Shown here: positions 1 to 11,759 of the stretch, one piece after another
Layout of the letters: each line of letters begins with the position of its first letter
Position numbering within the stretch: position 1 is the stretch's first letter
Origin: Papio anubis
Taxonomy: Eukaryota; Chordata; Mammalia; Primates; Cercopithecidae
Reading direction: 5' to 3'
NCBI RefSeq assembly: GCF_008728515.1
Contig: NC_044978.1
Coordinates: forward strand, 8,748,452-8,812,451
Length of the DNA: 64,000 nucleotides
Made by a program: the position numbers and the translations under genes
Notes under the pieces: model-generated
The model's database searches: none
What the model saw: only the letters and a program-made list of their open reading frames with translations
Told to the model about the DNA's origin: nothing

Positions 1-686
1 TGTGTAACTATTTGCATGATATAGTGACTGAGAGAAGAAGGCGAGAAGTAAAAGATTATTCCAACATTTCGATCTAGGGACAAGGTTGGGCCTATTGGCA
101 GAATGAACTCAAAAAGCATGAACACTTCCCTATTTGTCAAGAAAGAATAAAAACAGGTTTTAGAACCAGACTTAGATTCATACTCCAATTGTGTTGTGAG
201 ACCTGGAACATCATCTCATTTAATTTCAGTGAACTTGTCTACAAATAAATTTTAAATATCCACTTTGCAGTATTGCTAGGAGGATTCAACGAGACAACTT
301 CTGTAAATATATGTAGAATAGTGTCAGGCATGGAATAGAAGTTCGATGGATACTATTTTTGTTTTGTTTTCATTACATTGTTTGTTGGTTTCATTATGTT
401 GAAGGAAGACAGAAATGCCGAAGCATGCTCTAATTCCTAAAGTTCACCTCAACGTTAGAACCCTCCTATCGAAAGTGATCTTGCGGGATGTTTTGTTTAT
501 AGGAGCCCCTTAGAAAGTGTATTTGCATGTAAATGTGTCTACCACCTGGTAGTAGGGCAACTAAGGAAGGGGGCTGCATCAGTAAAAAGGGGCAAAGTAA
601 TGAAAAGAATAACAACATTTACTGTAGACAATATGGTCCCAAGATTGACTGTACTTAACAATGACAACCATTCTTCTCAAAATGCA
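1..686. other. Unassigned AT-rich DNA
   Basis: No repeat family, gene or RNA was recognised. Open frames are short and without recognisable protein character. Confidence 0.5.
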
Positions 687-988
687 GGCTGGGCAGGGTG
701 GCTCATCCCTGTAATCCCAGCACTTTGGAAGGCTGAGGTGGGAGGGTCATTTGAGATCAGGAGTTCCAGACCAGTCTGATGAACACGGTGAAACCCCGTC
801 TGTACTAAAAATACAAAAAAATTAGCTAGGCCTGGTGGCACATGCCTGTAGTCCCAGCTGCTCAGGAGGCTCCAACAGGAGAATTGCTTGAACCCAAGAG
901 GCAGAGGTTGCAATGAGCAGAGATCGCACCACTGCACTCCAGCCTGGGCGACAGAGTGATACTCCATCTCAAAAAAAAAAAAGAAAAG
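687..988 (+). mobile_element. Alu SINE (AluS-type), sense
   Basis: A complete dimeric Alu starts with a GGCTGGGC-type head, has A-box-like and B-box-like sequence in the left arm, a middle A-rich linker after the words for 'tactaaaaatac', and ends in an A tail near 988. Many CpG sites have decayed, which fits an AluS-age copy rather than a young AluY. The 106-codon open frame on the opposite strand is only antisense Alu. No clear target-site duplication was found. Confidence 0.95.
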
Positions 989-1898
989 ACAATTCAATTG
1001 GAAGTCAATATTTATATTTGCATTATATTTTTATTCCATATTCATACTCCATATTGTAAACATAACTTGAATGATCTGATCATTTTCACTTCAAAAACAA
1101 AGAGAAGAAAGTGACCACTATTTGTCTTAAGAAAATAAAGTTGCTAAAAGTAATATTTTAGAATTCAGGATTTGCTTAGTGGTCCATGAAATACAAAATA
1201 TTTCATTTTGAGATCATGCTTTACCATAGGAGCTGAATTCAGAATGAAGATCATATTTTATAATTAAATGTCTGGAGCAGACAATGCTTTTTGTACAGAT
1301 TCTCTAGTTAGTGTTATAATACAAAGATACTGCATTATAGAGCTCAATCTAGTCATAAGATTTCTGTCTATCAAGAATTTTTATAATTCAGTCTTTATAT
1401 TGGTAGAGATAAAGGGAATATGCTTGTACAAAACCTTCCCTTCTTTCAATTCATAAAGTAGCTTTCTTATATAATTTATAAAATATCCTTTCTGTCATAA
1501 ATTGAATGTCATCGTGATATTTGTGTTTCAAATTTAGGAAAAGTGATTGTACTTAATATACAAGTTTAAATGACAAAATATTATAATTTTAATCTTTTTA
1601 AAATAAAATTTTTAATGTCAGAACTTATATTCTTTATTAAATAGTATAATAATCATAATTGCATTTCTTTTGGAACCTCAGAACTGTCATATCTAGCAAC
1701 ATATTTTCCATCCTAAGGTGGTGTGAGGATGAATTCAGGACCCATGGGCTACAGAGTGTGGAGCTGACTGCCAAGCTAGCCCTGCCCTCGAGGTGTCTGA
1801 GAGTTCCTTCCTTTCTTGTGTTCATGTGCCTGAAGTTTTTGGCTTTTGTCATTCACTCTTCTATTTACTACTGAACTGTTAGCTGCCCTTCATTCTTT
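989..1898. other. Unassigned AT-rich DNA
   Basis: AT-rich, with no repeat or gene recognised. Overlapping open frames on both strands around 1637-1874 show no family resemblance and are taken as chance. Confidence 0.45.
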
Positions 1899-1920
1899 TA
1901 TATATATATATATATATATA
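1899..1920. repeat. (TA)n microsatellite
   Basis: Eleven uninterrupted TA units. Dinucleotide runs of this length are usually length-polymorphic. Confidence 0.95.
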
Positions 1921-3102
1921 TTCTTCTGATTATTTTTCTAACCATGTTGAGGGAAGGGAGATAATTCCCAGACACAGCACCCCTCTATATCAGAACTAAT
2001 CGTGGGCAAATCACTTACCCTGGAATTTTGGGGCAGGCAGGGGAAGATGCCTGTGCTGTGGCAGAATGGTTGAAGGAAATAAATGTAATTGTACACGGCA
2101 TGTGAAAAGCACCTGACTCACAGGGGTAATCAACTGGAAGGACCACTACATTTGTATTGACTGTCCAAAGGTTTTCTTCATTAGAAACAGCTAGCATTTT
2201 GGATCAATGAAATTGCCAATATTTCTAAATATTACTGTATTTTATTTTTATATAACGTAGAATGCTGCAACTGAGGTCTCACAATCGCCTTCATCACTCA
2301 AGGCAAGGTGTGATTTCTGTTGTGCGTGATCATTTACTTCATGAGAAGAAGAATAGAATGGAAAGATGTTTTCACAAGCTATCACATATTATCACAGCTA
2401 CCATAAAGCTCTTTCAAGATAATAGACTATGTCCAAAACATCACATTATGTAGTGCAAAATCCAGTTTCACATATAGGCTATTGCATAGCCCTGAAGATT
2501 ATCTAACCTGTGATAAAGAATAATTTTAAAGATCATTACACAGAAGTAAATTATTAAACAGACAATGACAAAACACTCCAGTCAAGGAAAGTAGTATAAG
2601 CCAATTAGTCATTTATTTTAAAAAGCAAAGGGGTATGTGCTTAGGAGTCACATGTACGGTTGAAACAGGAGACAAAAAGGAAATTTTCTATCCTGTTCTT
2701 TGTATATCAATCAACCTTTGAAACTATTTTGACAGTTAACCTAAGTTTCTATTTATGCAGCATAGAAAGAAATAAATTCAGTCCCTCCAAAACTCTTCTT
2801 TTATAAATGTAGACTCCTGGAATTTACCTCAAAACTACTAAGGCAATCTTTTGAGAATTCTACATTTTTAACAAGCTTTCCCTAGGCTTCTTAATGCTTT
2901 AAAATATAAGAACTGCAGCTTTAAGACTGACCTTATTATTTCTGGATTTTGAGTTAAATCATTAGAATATAAAGGAATGGATTGATTCTGGGCACCTCAG
3001 ACCCTATATAGGTTCCTCAATGCAACCAATGATACATGAGCAACATCTTTCTTTTGGTTCACCCTAATGGAGAATGACGCATGCCTTTCTGTATCACTTA
3101 GT
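1921..3102. other. Unassigned DNA
   Basis: No repeat family or gene recognised. The 60-63 codon open frames here lack any recognisable domain. Confidence 0.4.
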
Positions 3103-3185
3103 CATTCAGTTGATATTTATTGACCAACTCCTCTGTGTTAGGAGACAAAACAGTGAGCAAAAGCAGACCCTGTTTTGCTCTGATA
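3103..3185 (-). repeat. L2 LINE 3'-end fragment
   Basis: The stretch from 'tgatatttattgacc' through the 'gtgagcaaaagcagacc' motif is the reverse complement of the L2 3' terminus (the part that normally reads as gagggcaggg ... aataaat in sense). It is strongly diverged, as expected for an ancient mammalian LINE. Confidence 0.55.
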
Positions 3186-3188
3186 GGA

Positions 3189-3272
3189 TGTTATGAATTG
3201 AATTGTGCATGCAAAATTTAAATGTTTAAACTCTCAACCCCAATGTGATGATATTTGGAGATGGTGATACAT
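3189..3272 (+). repeat. MLT1-type MaLR LTR, 5' fragment
   Basis: It begins TGTTATGAATTGAATTGTG and continues to a 'gatatttggagatgg' word; both are typical of the start of MLT1-class MaLR LTRs. Only the first ~85 bases are recognisable. Confidence 0.6.
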
Positions 3273-3429
3273 GTACATTCTCTTTCTCAAAGCCTGAGGT
3301 GTGGTAGTCTGCAATGTATTTTAATCATGCATAATAAAACTACACTTTTAGCATGGCATTATGATATTTATACAAAACCACTTATGTTTTAGAAAATTTA
3401 TATTATCTATATGGTCTCTAAACCTTCAC

Positions 3430-3540
3430 CAGAAGCTGGCAGTGATATGAGTTTTCAAACCCACTTGACAGATCAAGAAACTCAGAGAGTTTAAACAACT
3501 TGTCCAAGGCGAGATGTCTGGGCAGTAGCCATTCCAGGCT
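3430..3540 (-). repeat. MIR SINE fragment
   Basis: The order of motifs 'acagatcaagaaactcagag', 'acttgtccaaggc' and a following 'gcagtagccattccaggct' matches the reverse complement of the MIR core. It is diverged and truncated. Confidence 0.55.
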
Positions 3541-5357
3541 TTGTCTTGCATATTACCCTTATGAAGGAGGCCCCTTGACCATACAGAAGAAGGGCTTTGC
3601 TATGGAAGTTGTACCTTAATGTTTGAGGCTACTCTTTTTCTTCTTTCCCTGCTCTGATGTTTACATGTTTTAATTGATATGGAGACAAAATTTAAGGGGG
3701 GCTTAATGTGAAAGGAAGTAAGCAATTCATGTGTCACCTTTGACATCACAGCTACCTTTTTTCATATACTTACTGAGAGTGGAGAGGACTAAATAATGGC
3801 TTCCCAAGTCTCTTACCCAACACGCTGCACTTCTGCCTCATCCTAAAGCATGATTCTCATTCCATATGTGAAAACCATCCCTGCCAGCCTCCTCCTGCAG
3901 CGAGTTCTGTAATTTATCTTAATTGTCTGGACAGTCAGGGGGATGTGTCGTTAGGGCATCCTACCATCCTTTGATAGAAGATTCCCAAACAAAAATCCTA
4001 CAACAGGTGCTCAGTGGTCTCTAGGGCTGAGTATCCTCAATTCTAAAAATGTCATTGCCAACCCCTTCTTTTCCATTGTGAACGCAGAACAACATCTATC
4101 CCCTCATACTCCTTTTAAACAACAGACCTCGGGCAGATCTCAAACGTCTTTTTTTGCTATCAGCAGTCAGATCTTTTCTTCAAAAAATCCTTCACACTGA
4201 GTACTTCTTAGAGACTGTTTTTGGCTGTTCAATCATTTGCTTCTTCATCCTTTAATTGGAAACCTTGCTGCAGCCCACACACCCTACTTTTCATACTACT
4301 GGCATTATGTTACCACCTTCCATTCTGTTTTCCCATATTTATTGATCCTTCTGAGGATTTTTAAAAAATACCTCTTTTTCTCCCTTTGATTCCTTTTGGT
4401 CTAATTCATGCCCTAATCTCAGGTTCTGTGTTCCTTCCCCTTGCTTGTATTCTTTTTTTCTCATACTTTAGTTCCAGCCACACTGGGCCTATTACTTTCA
4501 TTCTCTGTAGTCATTTCCACCATTAAAATCTCAATATTCTCCCTTCCATCTCCTTTTAGCTCTTCTATAGATTTCAGACAAAATGATTTCTTCTGAAGGA
4601 AGTGTTTTCTCATTTTTTTTTCCTTCAAGGATTTTCTTTTCCCCGCTGTTTTCTTACAGACACCCTGTGCATCCCAAGCTTCATTGTGGTTTTCTTTTCC
4701 TTTTGTCCATTGCCATAATGTGACATCCATCCTCTTTATTCTCCTTCTCTCTCTGAAGCCCCCTCTGAGTGTCACCCTCCTCTCCCCGGGAGGCTTCCCT
4801 GTCTTCACCGGAGCAGATGTTACCACTTTCTTCTCTTCCTCTTTTATGGAGGAGCCTCGAATCTATCCTAGCTGTGCCATCTTCACATTGATGATGACAT
4901 GTGCTTAACCAATTTGCATAGGTATGGCCCTTTTCCTCGCAGAGATGTCATACGATTCTCTTTTTTCAGAGACCACTGCTACACTCCTGTTCTCCCTAAC
5001 TAAAACAATGTTCCTTTCCACATATTCATTTTAGTTAAACGGTTTGTTCAACTGTGTGTTTGCGTACGTGTGCGCGTGTGTGTCTGTGTACAAAATGGAG
5101 GAGTCCTATATCAGTCAAATCCCTTCTTTGACTCTAAGTGACTAACCTCATTCTGACTTTGCCAACTCTCTTTGAATTTTATGTGACACCATTTACATTC
5201 CTAAACTCACTTTCTGCCTTTAACAGAAACAGAGTGGGGGGAAAAAAATTACAAACAAAGTCACTAAATTTTCCACATTCATTGCTTTGCTGAAGAAAAG
5301 AAATGAATATCTGCGATAGTCCTTTGATTTTCTAAATAGAATGGTACAGTTCTCCTT
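3541..5357. other. Pyrimidine-rich stretch, possibly old L2
   Basis: This stretch is strongly C/T-biased on the given strand. The words near 4470 ('gttccagccacactgggcc') resemble the sense strand of the L2 coding region, so part of it could be ancient L2, but I cannot trace it continuously. The 121-codon minus-strand open frame at 4461-4826 is lysine-rich with no domain, and it is probably the shadow of the pyrimidine bias. An imperfect TG run lies at 5055-5087. Confidence 0.3.
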
Positions 5358-5370
5358 ATACTTTCTATTC

Positions 5371-5674
5371 TTTTTTTTTTTTGTTGTTGTTTTGAGACGG
5401 AGTCTCGCTCTGTAGCCCAGGCTGGAGTGCAGTGGCCGGATCTCAGCTCACTGCAAGCTCCGCCTCCCGGGTTCACGCCATTCTCCTGCCTCAGCCTCCC
5501 GAGTAGCTGGGACTACAGGCGCCCGCCATCTCGCCCGGCTATTTTTTGTATTTCTTAGTAGAGACGGGGTTTCACTGTGTTTGCCAGGATGGTCTCGATC
5601 TCCTGACCTCGTGATCCGCCCGTCTCGGCCTCCCAAAGTGCTGGGATTACAGGCTTGAGCCACCGCGCCCGGCC
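5371..5674 (-). mobile_element. Young AluY of Old World monkey type, antisense
   Basis: This is a full-length Alu on the minus strand with most CpGs intact and a T-rich head (complement of the A tail). It sits between perfect 12-bp duplications TACTTTCTATTC at 5359-5370 and 5675-5686. Read in the sense direction it has GGTGGCTCAAGCC in the head and GAGATCCGGCCACTGCACT in the right arm, states I recall as characteristic of cercopithecid AluY lineages and unlike human AluY (CTCACGCC and GATCGCGCCACT). It is therefore a recent, monkey-lineage insertion. The 65- and 71-codon minus-strand frames are Alu text. Confidence 0.95.
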
Positions 5675-5868
5675 TACTTTCTATTCTTTTTCTGTTGGAA
5701 CTATTGCTTCTAAACTCAACTCTATCTATTGGTTTGAAGCTACTTCTTTTATGAGATTTGAATTAAAGACAACATAACTTCTTAGTTAATTCTCAACAAG
5801 TTAATGATCACAGTCCCTTCTGCAGACCATGTTGTTCCAAGGCTATTTTCATTCCTTCTGAAGGAGAA

Positions 5869-5896
5869 ACACACACACACACACACACACACACAC
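5869..5896. repeat. (AC)n microsatellite
   Basis: Fourteen uninterrupted AC units, likely polymorphic in length. Confidence 0.95.
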
Positions 5897-6574
5897 TTTT
5901 TAAGTTTACACATCTTCTTGATGTATTCTTATTGTAATTGCATATTAAAGCTGTATGCCTATCTATAGACCATCTAGTTGAGTTTCCTTCTTCTTCCATT
6001 CAATGCACACATGAAGAAAGTTCTCCTTTCAAAATTGTAGACATTCCTCCTGTCTTTACACTCTTAATAATAAAATCAAACAGATAAACCACCTTTGTTT
6101 CCTTTTTCATTTTGTCTTCACTGTTTTTTTCTTTCTGCTTTTCTAATATATTGACCTTAATATTTTTTTTAATACTATTCTCCAAAATTTTGATTGACAA
6201 ATCAGAATGAGAGAAAGGAAAAAGGTTTGTTCTTTTCAAGTCTACATTTGTTTCTTCTGCTGTTGCTCTGACAGTTCCTCCATCTTCATGTGACACCACA
6301 TCACACTTCCGCAACTCTTGACCTATTGACTTGACTTGCTATGTTTTTTCCTATCGTAAATCCACTTCTCACCCCACAGTGGCCAGACTGGGTTCTTCTC
6401 ACGATACTCCAGCTATTCTTAAGTGAAGGAAATGGAGGATCATTCATGTAGAGGCAATTGTGGGTAACTGTACTACTAGATGCTTCATTTTTGTTTGTTT
6501 TCTAATTCTTGAAGTTCAGATCAATCTAGTGTAGACTCAAGTATCAAGAAAATCTTTCTAATACTCACATTGAA
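5897..6574. other. Unassigned AT-rich DNA
   Basis: No repeat recognised. The 104-codon minus-strand frame at 6000-6314 is lysine-rich and low in complexity, with no domain visible; treated as chance. Confidence 0.4.
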
Positions 6575-6896
6575 ACTCAAGTTGGATTAAAGACTTAAAT
6601 GTAGGACCTAAAACCATAAAAACCCTGGAATAAAACCGAGGCAATACCATTCAGGACATAGGCATGGGCAAACACTTCATGACTAAAACACCAACAGCGA
6701 TGGCAACAAAAGCCAAAATTGACAAATGGGATCTAATTAAACTAAAGAGCTTCTGCTCAGCAAAAGAAATTATCGTCAGAGTGAACAGGCAACCTATAGA
6801 ATAGGAGAAATTCTTTATAATCTATCCATCTGACAAAGGGCTAATATCCAGAATCTACAAAGAACTTCAACAAATTTACAAGAAAATCTGAAAACG
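6575..6896 (+). mobile_element. L1 ORF2 C-terminal fragment (L1PA/PB-like)
   Basis: The sequence from 'ttggattaaagacttaaatg' through the 'atggcaacaaaagccaaaat' and 'caaagggctaatatccagaa' words is the 3' part of L1 ORF2 in sense orientation. It encodes the region after the reverse transcriptase domain. It has stop codons and ends abruptly before the 3' UTR, so it is a fragment with no coding capacity. Confidence 0.9.
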
Positions 6897-7364
6897 AAGA
6901 AACCAAGTAACTAGACAGAGCTCAAGAAAATCAGTAAAAAGCTATGACTAAATCCTACTTCCCTGGATATATACCACAATTCTAGTTTATTAAGGCCACT
7001 GAAGAGTCACACAATTTTACTTCCTACCTTAGGGATATCAAACATTACTGAATTATATATACAATTTTCAGTTTGGGGTGTGTGTGTTGAGGGAGAAATA
7101 AAAAAAGAGAATAGTGCAATGAATCTACTTAATTTTCCTGACTTTCTGGCAGATTATCAAGGAAGTAAATCAAAATTTTCTTTCAAAATAAAATAATGAC
7201 TAACTCTAATATCTAGTTTTCTTTCATATGTACAAGAACTAAGATATATAGTTTTGGGGACTCTTTCAAATATTTTCCATAAAATATAAATTAAAAAGTT
7301 AAATATATAGGAACTCAACTACAAATAATTCTGTGACTATAATCTATCTAATAGTAATCAAATG
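6897..7364. other. Unassigned AT-rich DNA
   Basis: No repeat or gene recognised. Confidence 0.4.
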
Positions 7365-7560
7365 ATAACTGCCAGGCAGAAAATATACTAAGCATTTTGT
7401 GTACCCTATTGGCTTAATCCATACAATGGCCCTATGAACTAGGTAGTTTATTATCTTCATTTCACAGATGAAGAAATTGAGAATAATAAATAGCATCAAC
7501 TTGCCCAGCATCATACAATAAATAACTACCAGGACTGAAATTCAAATCTAAGGAATCTTG
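7365..7560 (-). repeat. MIR SINE
   Basis: It reads as the reverse complement of MIR: 'tttcacagatgaagaaattg', then 'acttgcccagcatcatac', then 'ggactgaaattcaaatct'. Nearly the whole element is present, including the 3' part with 'ccctatgaactaggta'. Confidence 0.75.
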
Positions 7561-9146
7561 TTACTTTTAGCTATCAAATCTATATTATATTATAGATATT
7601 TTTATATTCCAGTCATATATTATGTGTTACTGAAAAGTTTCAGCAGATATTAGATATATTTTCCATAAGACTTAAAGTTTTTTATATGTTTTTTCATTTA
7701 TTTATGTTTTGTTTTCGCTTATTATTTTTTATAGAACATACCTGGATGTTCTAGTGTGGCTCTTTCTGGTGGGCACTTTTAGTGCAAAAATTATGCTCTT
7801 AAAATTAAGAACTTTCTACATTTGAATTTTGGCTTCTAAAATTAATATTACTATTGTTTGCTGGTTTGAGTCAGTTTGTATTATTTGTGCAAATATAATC
7901 TATATTATGATGTAATCAAGCCACAGAAAAAGAATAGGGTAACATCTTGCAAGATCATCTGATAATAACTTGTTTTGACTAAGGAAACACCTTAGTTTTT
8001 TGACTAAGGAAACAGGGGCTCAGATTTGAAAATGGTGAGAACCTGATAAATACTTGCTGTACAAAACAAACATGCAGAGAAGTTAAAACAGAAGAAGAAA
8101 GGAGAAAAAAAAGAATTGACAAATATCTAAAATCATTATGTTTGAATAGGAGCAGAAAAACACTTAAGATAAGAAATAATTGTAACTCACAGGACTGTCG
8201 TAAAAATAAATAATTATAAAATGAGAAACTACAAATATTTTATTTTGGACTTTATATTAAAAATTAAACTTAGTAATATTTTAACTGTGTCAGTGCAGAT
8301 GAATACAATATTTAATTCGCAAATCAAAACAGATATGCATTTATTTAAACATGTATGTTTCTGAACATGCATTTTATGGAAAGTCACATACAAAAAGACA
8401 ACAGATTATTTTAAAATTCCTGTATACCTTAGTAAATACATCTTTTGTACAAATGAAAAGAAAAAGATACAGTTTTATGCCATAGAGTACAAATCCCTAA
8501 AACCACCATTCCTCATCCCAGTCTAAACAGAAAACAAAACAAAGCAAAAAAAACCCCTGCATTATTACAGTTGAGTGACCTAATGTTATTTATCATAGTA
8601 ATTAATTTAATTCGGTATGCTACTTTGGAACAGTTAATGCTGGACTTTTCCTCCTTGAAAGTACTATTAAGCAATAAAATGACTCATTTTATTCAACTTA
8701 TCATATAATATATAGCATGTATCAGGAAGAGACATACATACCTTGGTTGTAAATAAGGGTATCTGCAAAAAATTATGGTTATCTCAGCACTGCTATTACC
8801 ATAAAATCCGGATTTAATATTAAGTTCATTCTTTCAGAAAAAGCACTATCAGACTAAACATTATCTGTAAAGCCATAGATACTCTGATTGCATAGACAGA
8901 ATACAGGTAGTCTAAACTTTAACGAGCATATTAACCACAGTCATGTGTAATCAAACTATATATGGCTGAATGAATTCAAATACATGTATGATAAATGAGT
9001 TTTTCAAAACAGGGGTTTATTGGACCTTCTGTGGTAAGATGGTGGCCGCCTTTTACCTCCACGTTTGCCCTGTTAATATTCCAACTAGATGCTTGTGATT
9101 CCTGAGTGACTTGGAAACATTCTCAATAGTGGAGAGCTGGTAATGA
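7561..9146. other. Unassigned AT-rich DNA
   Basis: About 1.6 kb of AT-rich sequence in which I recognise no repeat, gene or RNA. Very old LINE or DNA-transposon remains cannot be excluded by eye. Confidence 0.4.
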
Positions 9147-9211
9147 CAGCACCCTCTGACAACGTGAAACATGATATGGCAGCACCTTCTGACAATGTGA
9201 AACATGATATC
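9147..9211. repeat. 33-bp tandem duplication (two copies)
   Basis: The unit starting CAGCACCCTCTGACAACGTG at 9147-9179 is repeated at 9180-9211 with about two mismatches (CTTCTGACAATG in the second copy). Both copies contain GTGAAACATGATAT. It is too short and isolated for a known minisatellite and looks like a local duplication. Confidence 0.9.
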
Positions 9212-11640
9212 TGTGACAGTGAAACTCTGGTAGCCTAGATTAGATGATAACCTATGAAACCACAATTATTTGTCCAGTCATTTGATTTTGGAAAACAAGA
9301 GAAAGGGATGAAAGGACATACTATTGGAAGATTTTAGAAAAAAAAAGAATGAATATACTTGAAGTAGGATTTAAGAGACCTTGTACAAATTCACAGTTGC
9401 ACACATTAATTTTACACAATAAGTTCAAAGATTTATACATATTGTATATTAAGAGAACTTTATGCTTAAGTTTGGAATACAATTAAAATCACTTAGATTT
9501 CCAAGGAAAACAATCTTCCGTGTTGAAACCTCAGCTCAACGCAAGGATTCTGAGGAAATAGTGATCAACTTTAGTTCTTTTTGTTAGAAGCTATAAATCG
9601 TGGTGGAATTTTTTACTCTATTATGGTTCCAAAGAACTGCTGTCCTGGGTCTGGGCAGTTACGTGTATCTTGGAGCTTATCCAAGAGCACTAGATGACAC
9701 CTAACTAACTGAGGTAATTATGCTATTTCTTTTGGACTGTACTTATTTGAAATCATGTTTAGTTTTGCTTCCAGATCTCATGACATGTTTATGGAAATCA
9801 AGTATAATTATTTAAGGTTTCCTTTGCTTGCCAACTGGATAATTCATTGGTGGTGTTTGTACCAGTATTTGCATCTAACTGATGACTATTCAAAGAAGTT
9901 GAGTATTGACAGTTATCATATGATTGAATATCTGGTTTTTATATTATTTATTACTATAAATAAAAATTTTTTACATAATCACCCAAATGATACACTTCAT
10001 TTCTAATTATCACATTTGAGCTTATTTAAAAAGAGTGAAAATACTATAAAATGATATCAAGACATTATCCTCCTTTGACTATATTTCATGGGAAACATGC
10101 AGAAAATAACAAGCACCCATGTTGTGTAAATTTTCTAAACAATGAAATGGGCAATTTTTGATTTCTAGTTTTGAAGAGTGCTTGCATTACAAATCTAACC
10201 ATTAGTTAATAAAAGAACACTATATGGGGTCTAAATATTTGTATTTACACAAAGTGGTTCTAAAATGAGGAATATAGCTTTTATGAATGAAATGGGTTAT
10301 GATATTTTTAATGTCTTGATACTCAGAGGAGGAGTGATAGTTTTCTAAATATTAAAAAAAATTCTTAATTGTTGGACATTTTCTTTAACTGTAGTTTCCA
10401 GCCCAAGGGCAAGCGCAAGACAGAACAGACATAAAAAATCTTAGCATCACTATTTTAATTTCTGGCATTCACAGCATTTAGCAGTCGAATGTCTCAAAGG
10501 AAAACAACTACTTTCATTTTTGCCTCCTGCAGCCACCCTGTCAGGGGAGAGGTCTGGGCTCAGAAAATGCAGCTCATTAAAATGAAGAATTTTCCCTGAC
10601 TTTGATATTCACAGTTCACTGGGGATGTACTACCTGTTCACCAAGCTATTTTGTCTGGAAGGGGGTTGCAACACAGCAGACCATACCTTAATTAAACTGC
10701 GTTAGTCAAATTCATTAGGTCTCTAACATTTATAAAACATGTTAAGTTATGATACTGATATGCTTAGTATATATTTTTTAAATTGTGAAGTTTTCCGTTT
10801 TCCTTATTTAATTGGTGCATTGAGTGATATTCAGAACAATACTTTCATCTGCCTCATAAATGTCTTCCTTGCATACAAGCTCCATGCTCTTTGTATTTTC
10901 TTGCAGTTACTGCTGCTTTCGGAGAGTATAGCTGTTTCCTAAGCCTATACACATTTAGATGTAGAGTCATTATCCAGGAATGGAAAATTTGTCATTCAAA
11001 ATTGAATTTTACAAATAAAAGTCTTAATATTCTTCTCTTCACTTTATCATACAGCAATTGGAGGTGAAAGATTTAAACGTAACCATTGTAACAAAAAGAA
11101 CCCAACATATTAACAGACACTCCCATCAATACACTAATTGGGCAGTAATTGTTTATGATAGAGATAGGCTTTCTAAGTATTTCCTCTAACTGGTTTCCGT
11201 AAGCAGACTACAAAAGAACCTTTTCTTGTGCTTCCTGAGAAATTTCCTTTTGTCTTTTAATAGCTATGAATAATTTTGTCTCTGTTGGCTTCTGGCGCTA
11301 AAGGACTTTGTAGTTTCTTCTACATTCCAGCAGAGAAAATAAAATTTCTCAGGCAAAGCTTAATGTTCCCTAAAATTCTCACCTTGTATACAGATGTTCA
11401 TTTATAAAATGACAGCTCAAAAATTGTACACAAGTGGACTGTTTCTTATTTTAGAAAACCTTAAATAAGTGTAGAATTTTAAAAGTGAGAGAGAAACAGA
11501 AAGGCCTTAAATTTTTGGTTCAACAACCTGACAATAGAAAATTTATGTAATCAAGAGTTTGCAGGATATCTATTTTGCACCTTATGAACTTATTGGTTTG
11601 CAGGAAATGTCCTTTTAATAATATCTTGATAAAAGTATTA
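9212..11640. other. Unassigned AT-rich DNA; possible conserved element at 10380-10720
   Basis: No gene or mobile element recognised. The 10380-10720 part is less AT-biased and contains homeodomain-type ATTA/TAAT words ('cagctcattaaaatgaag') and no recognisable repeat. Unique, repeat-free sequence of this kind in a gene-poor region can be a conserved non-coding element, but this window alone cannot show it. The 83- and 67-codon frames at 9755 and 10739 look like chance. Confidence 0.3.
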
Positions 11641-11759
11641 AATTTGTATTTAATCCATTACAGATATTAATATAGTAGGCTAAGATCTGTAAGGCACCAA
11701 AAGTACTCTGGAAAGAGAAGAATTATCAGAAAAGGGGAATAGCTGAAGATAAGGTAAAA

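Noticed and set aside
4461..4826. 121-codon lysine-rich minus-strand frame
   Set aside because: It mirrors the pyrimidine bias of the plus strand and has no start context, domain or homologue I recognise.
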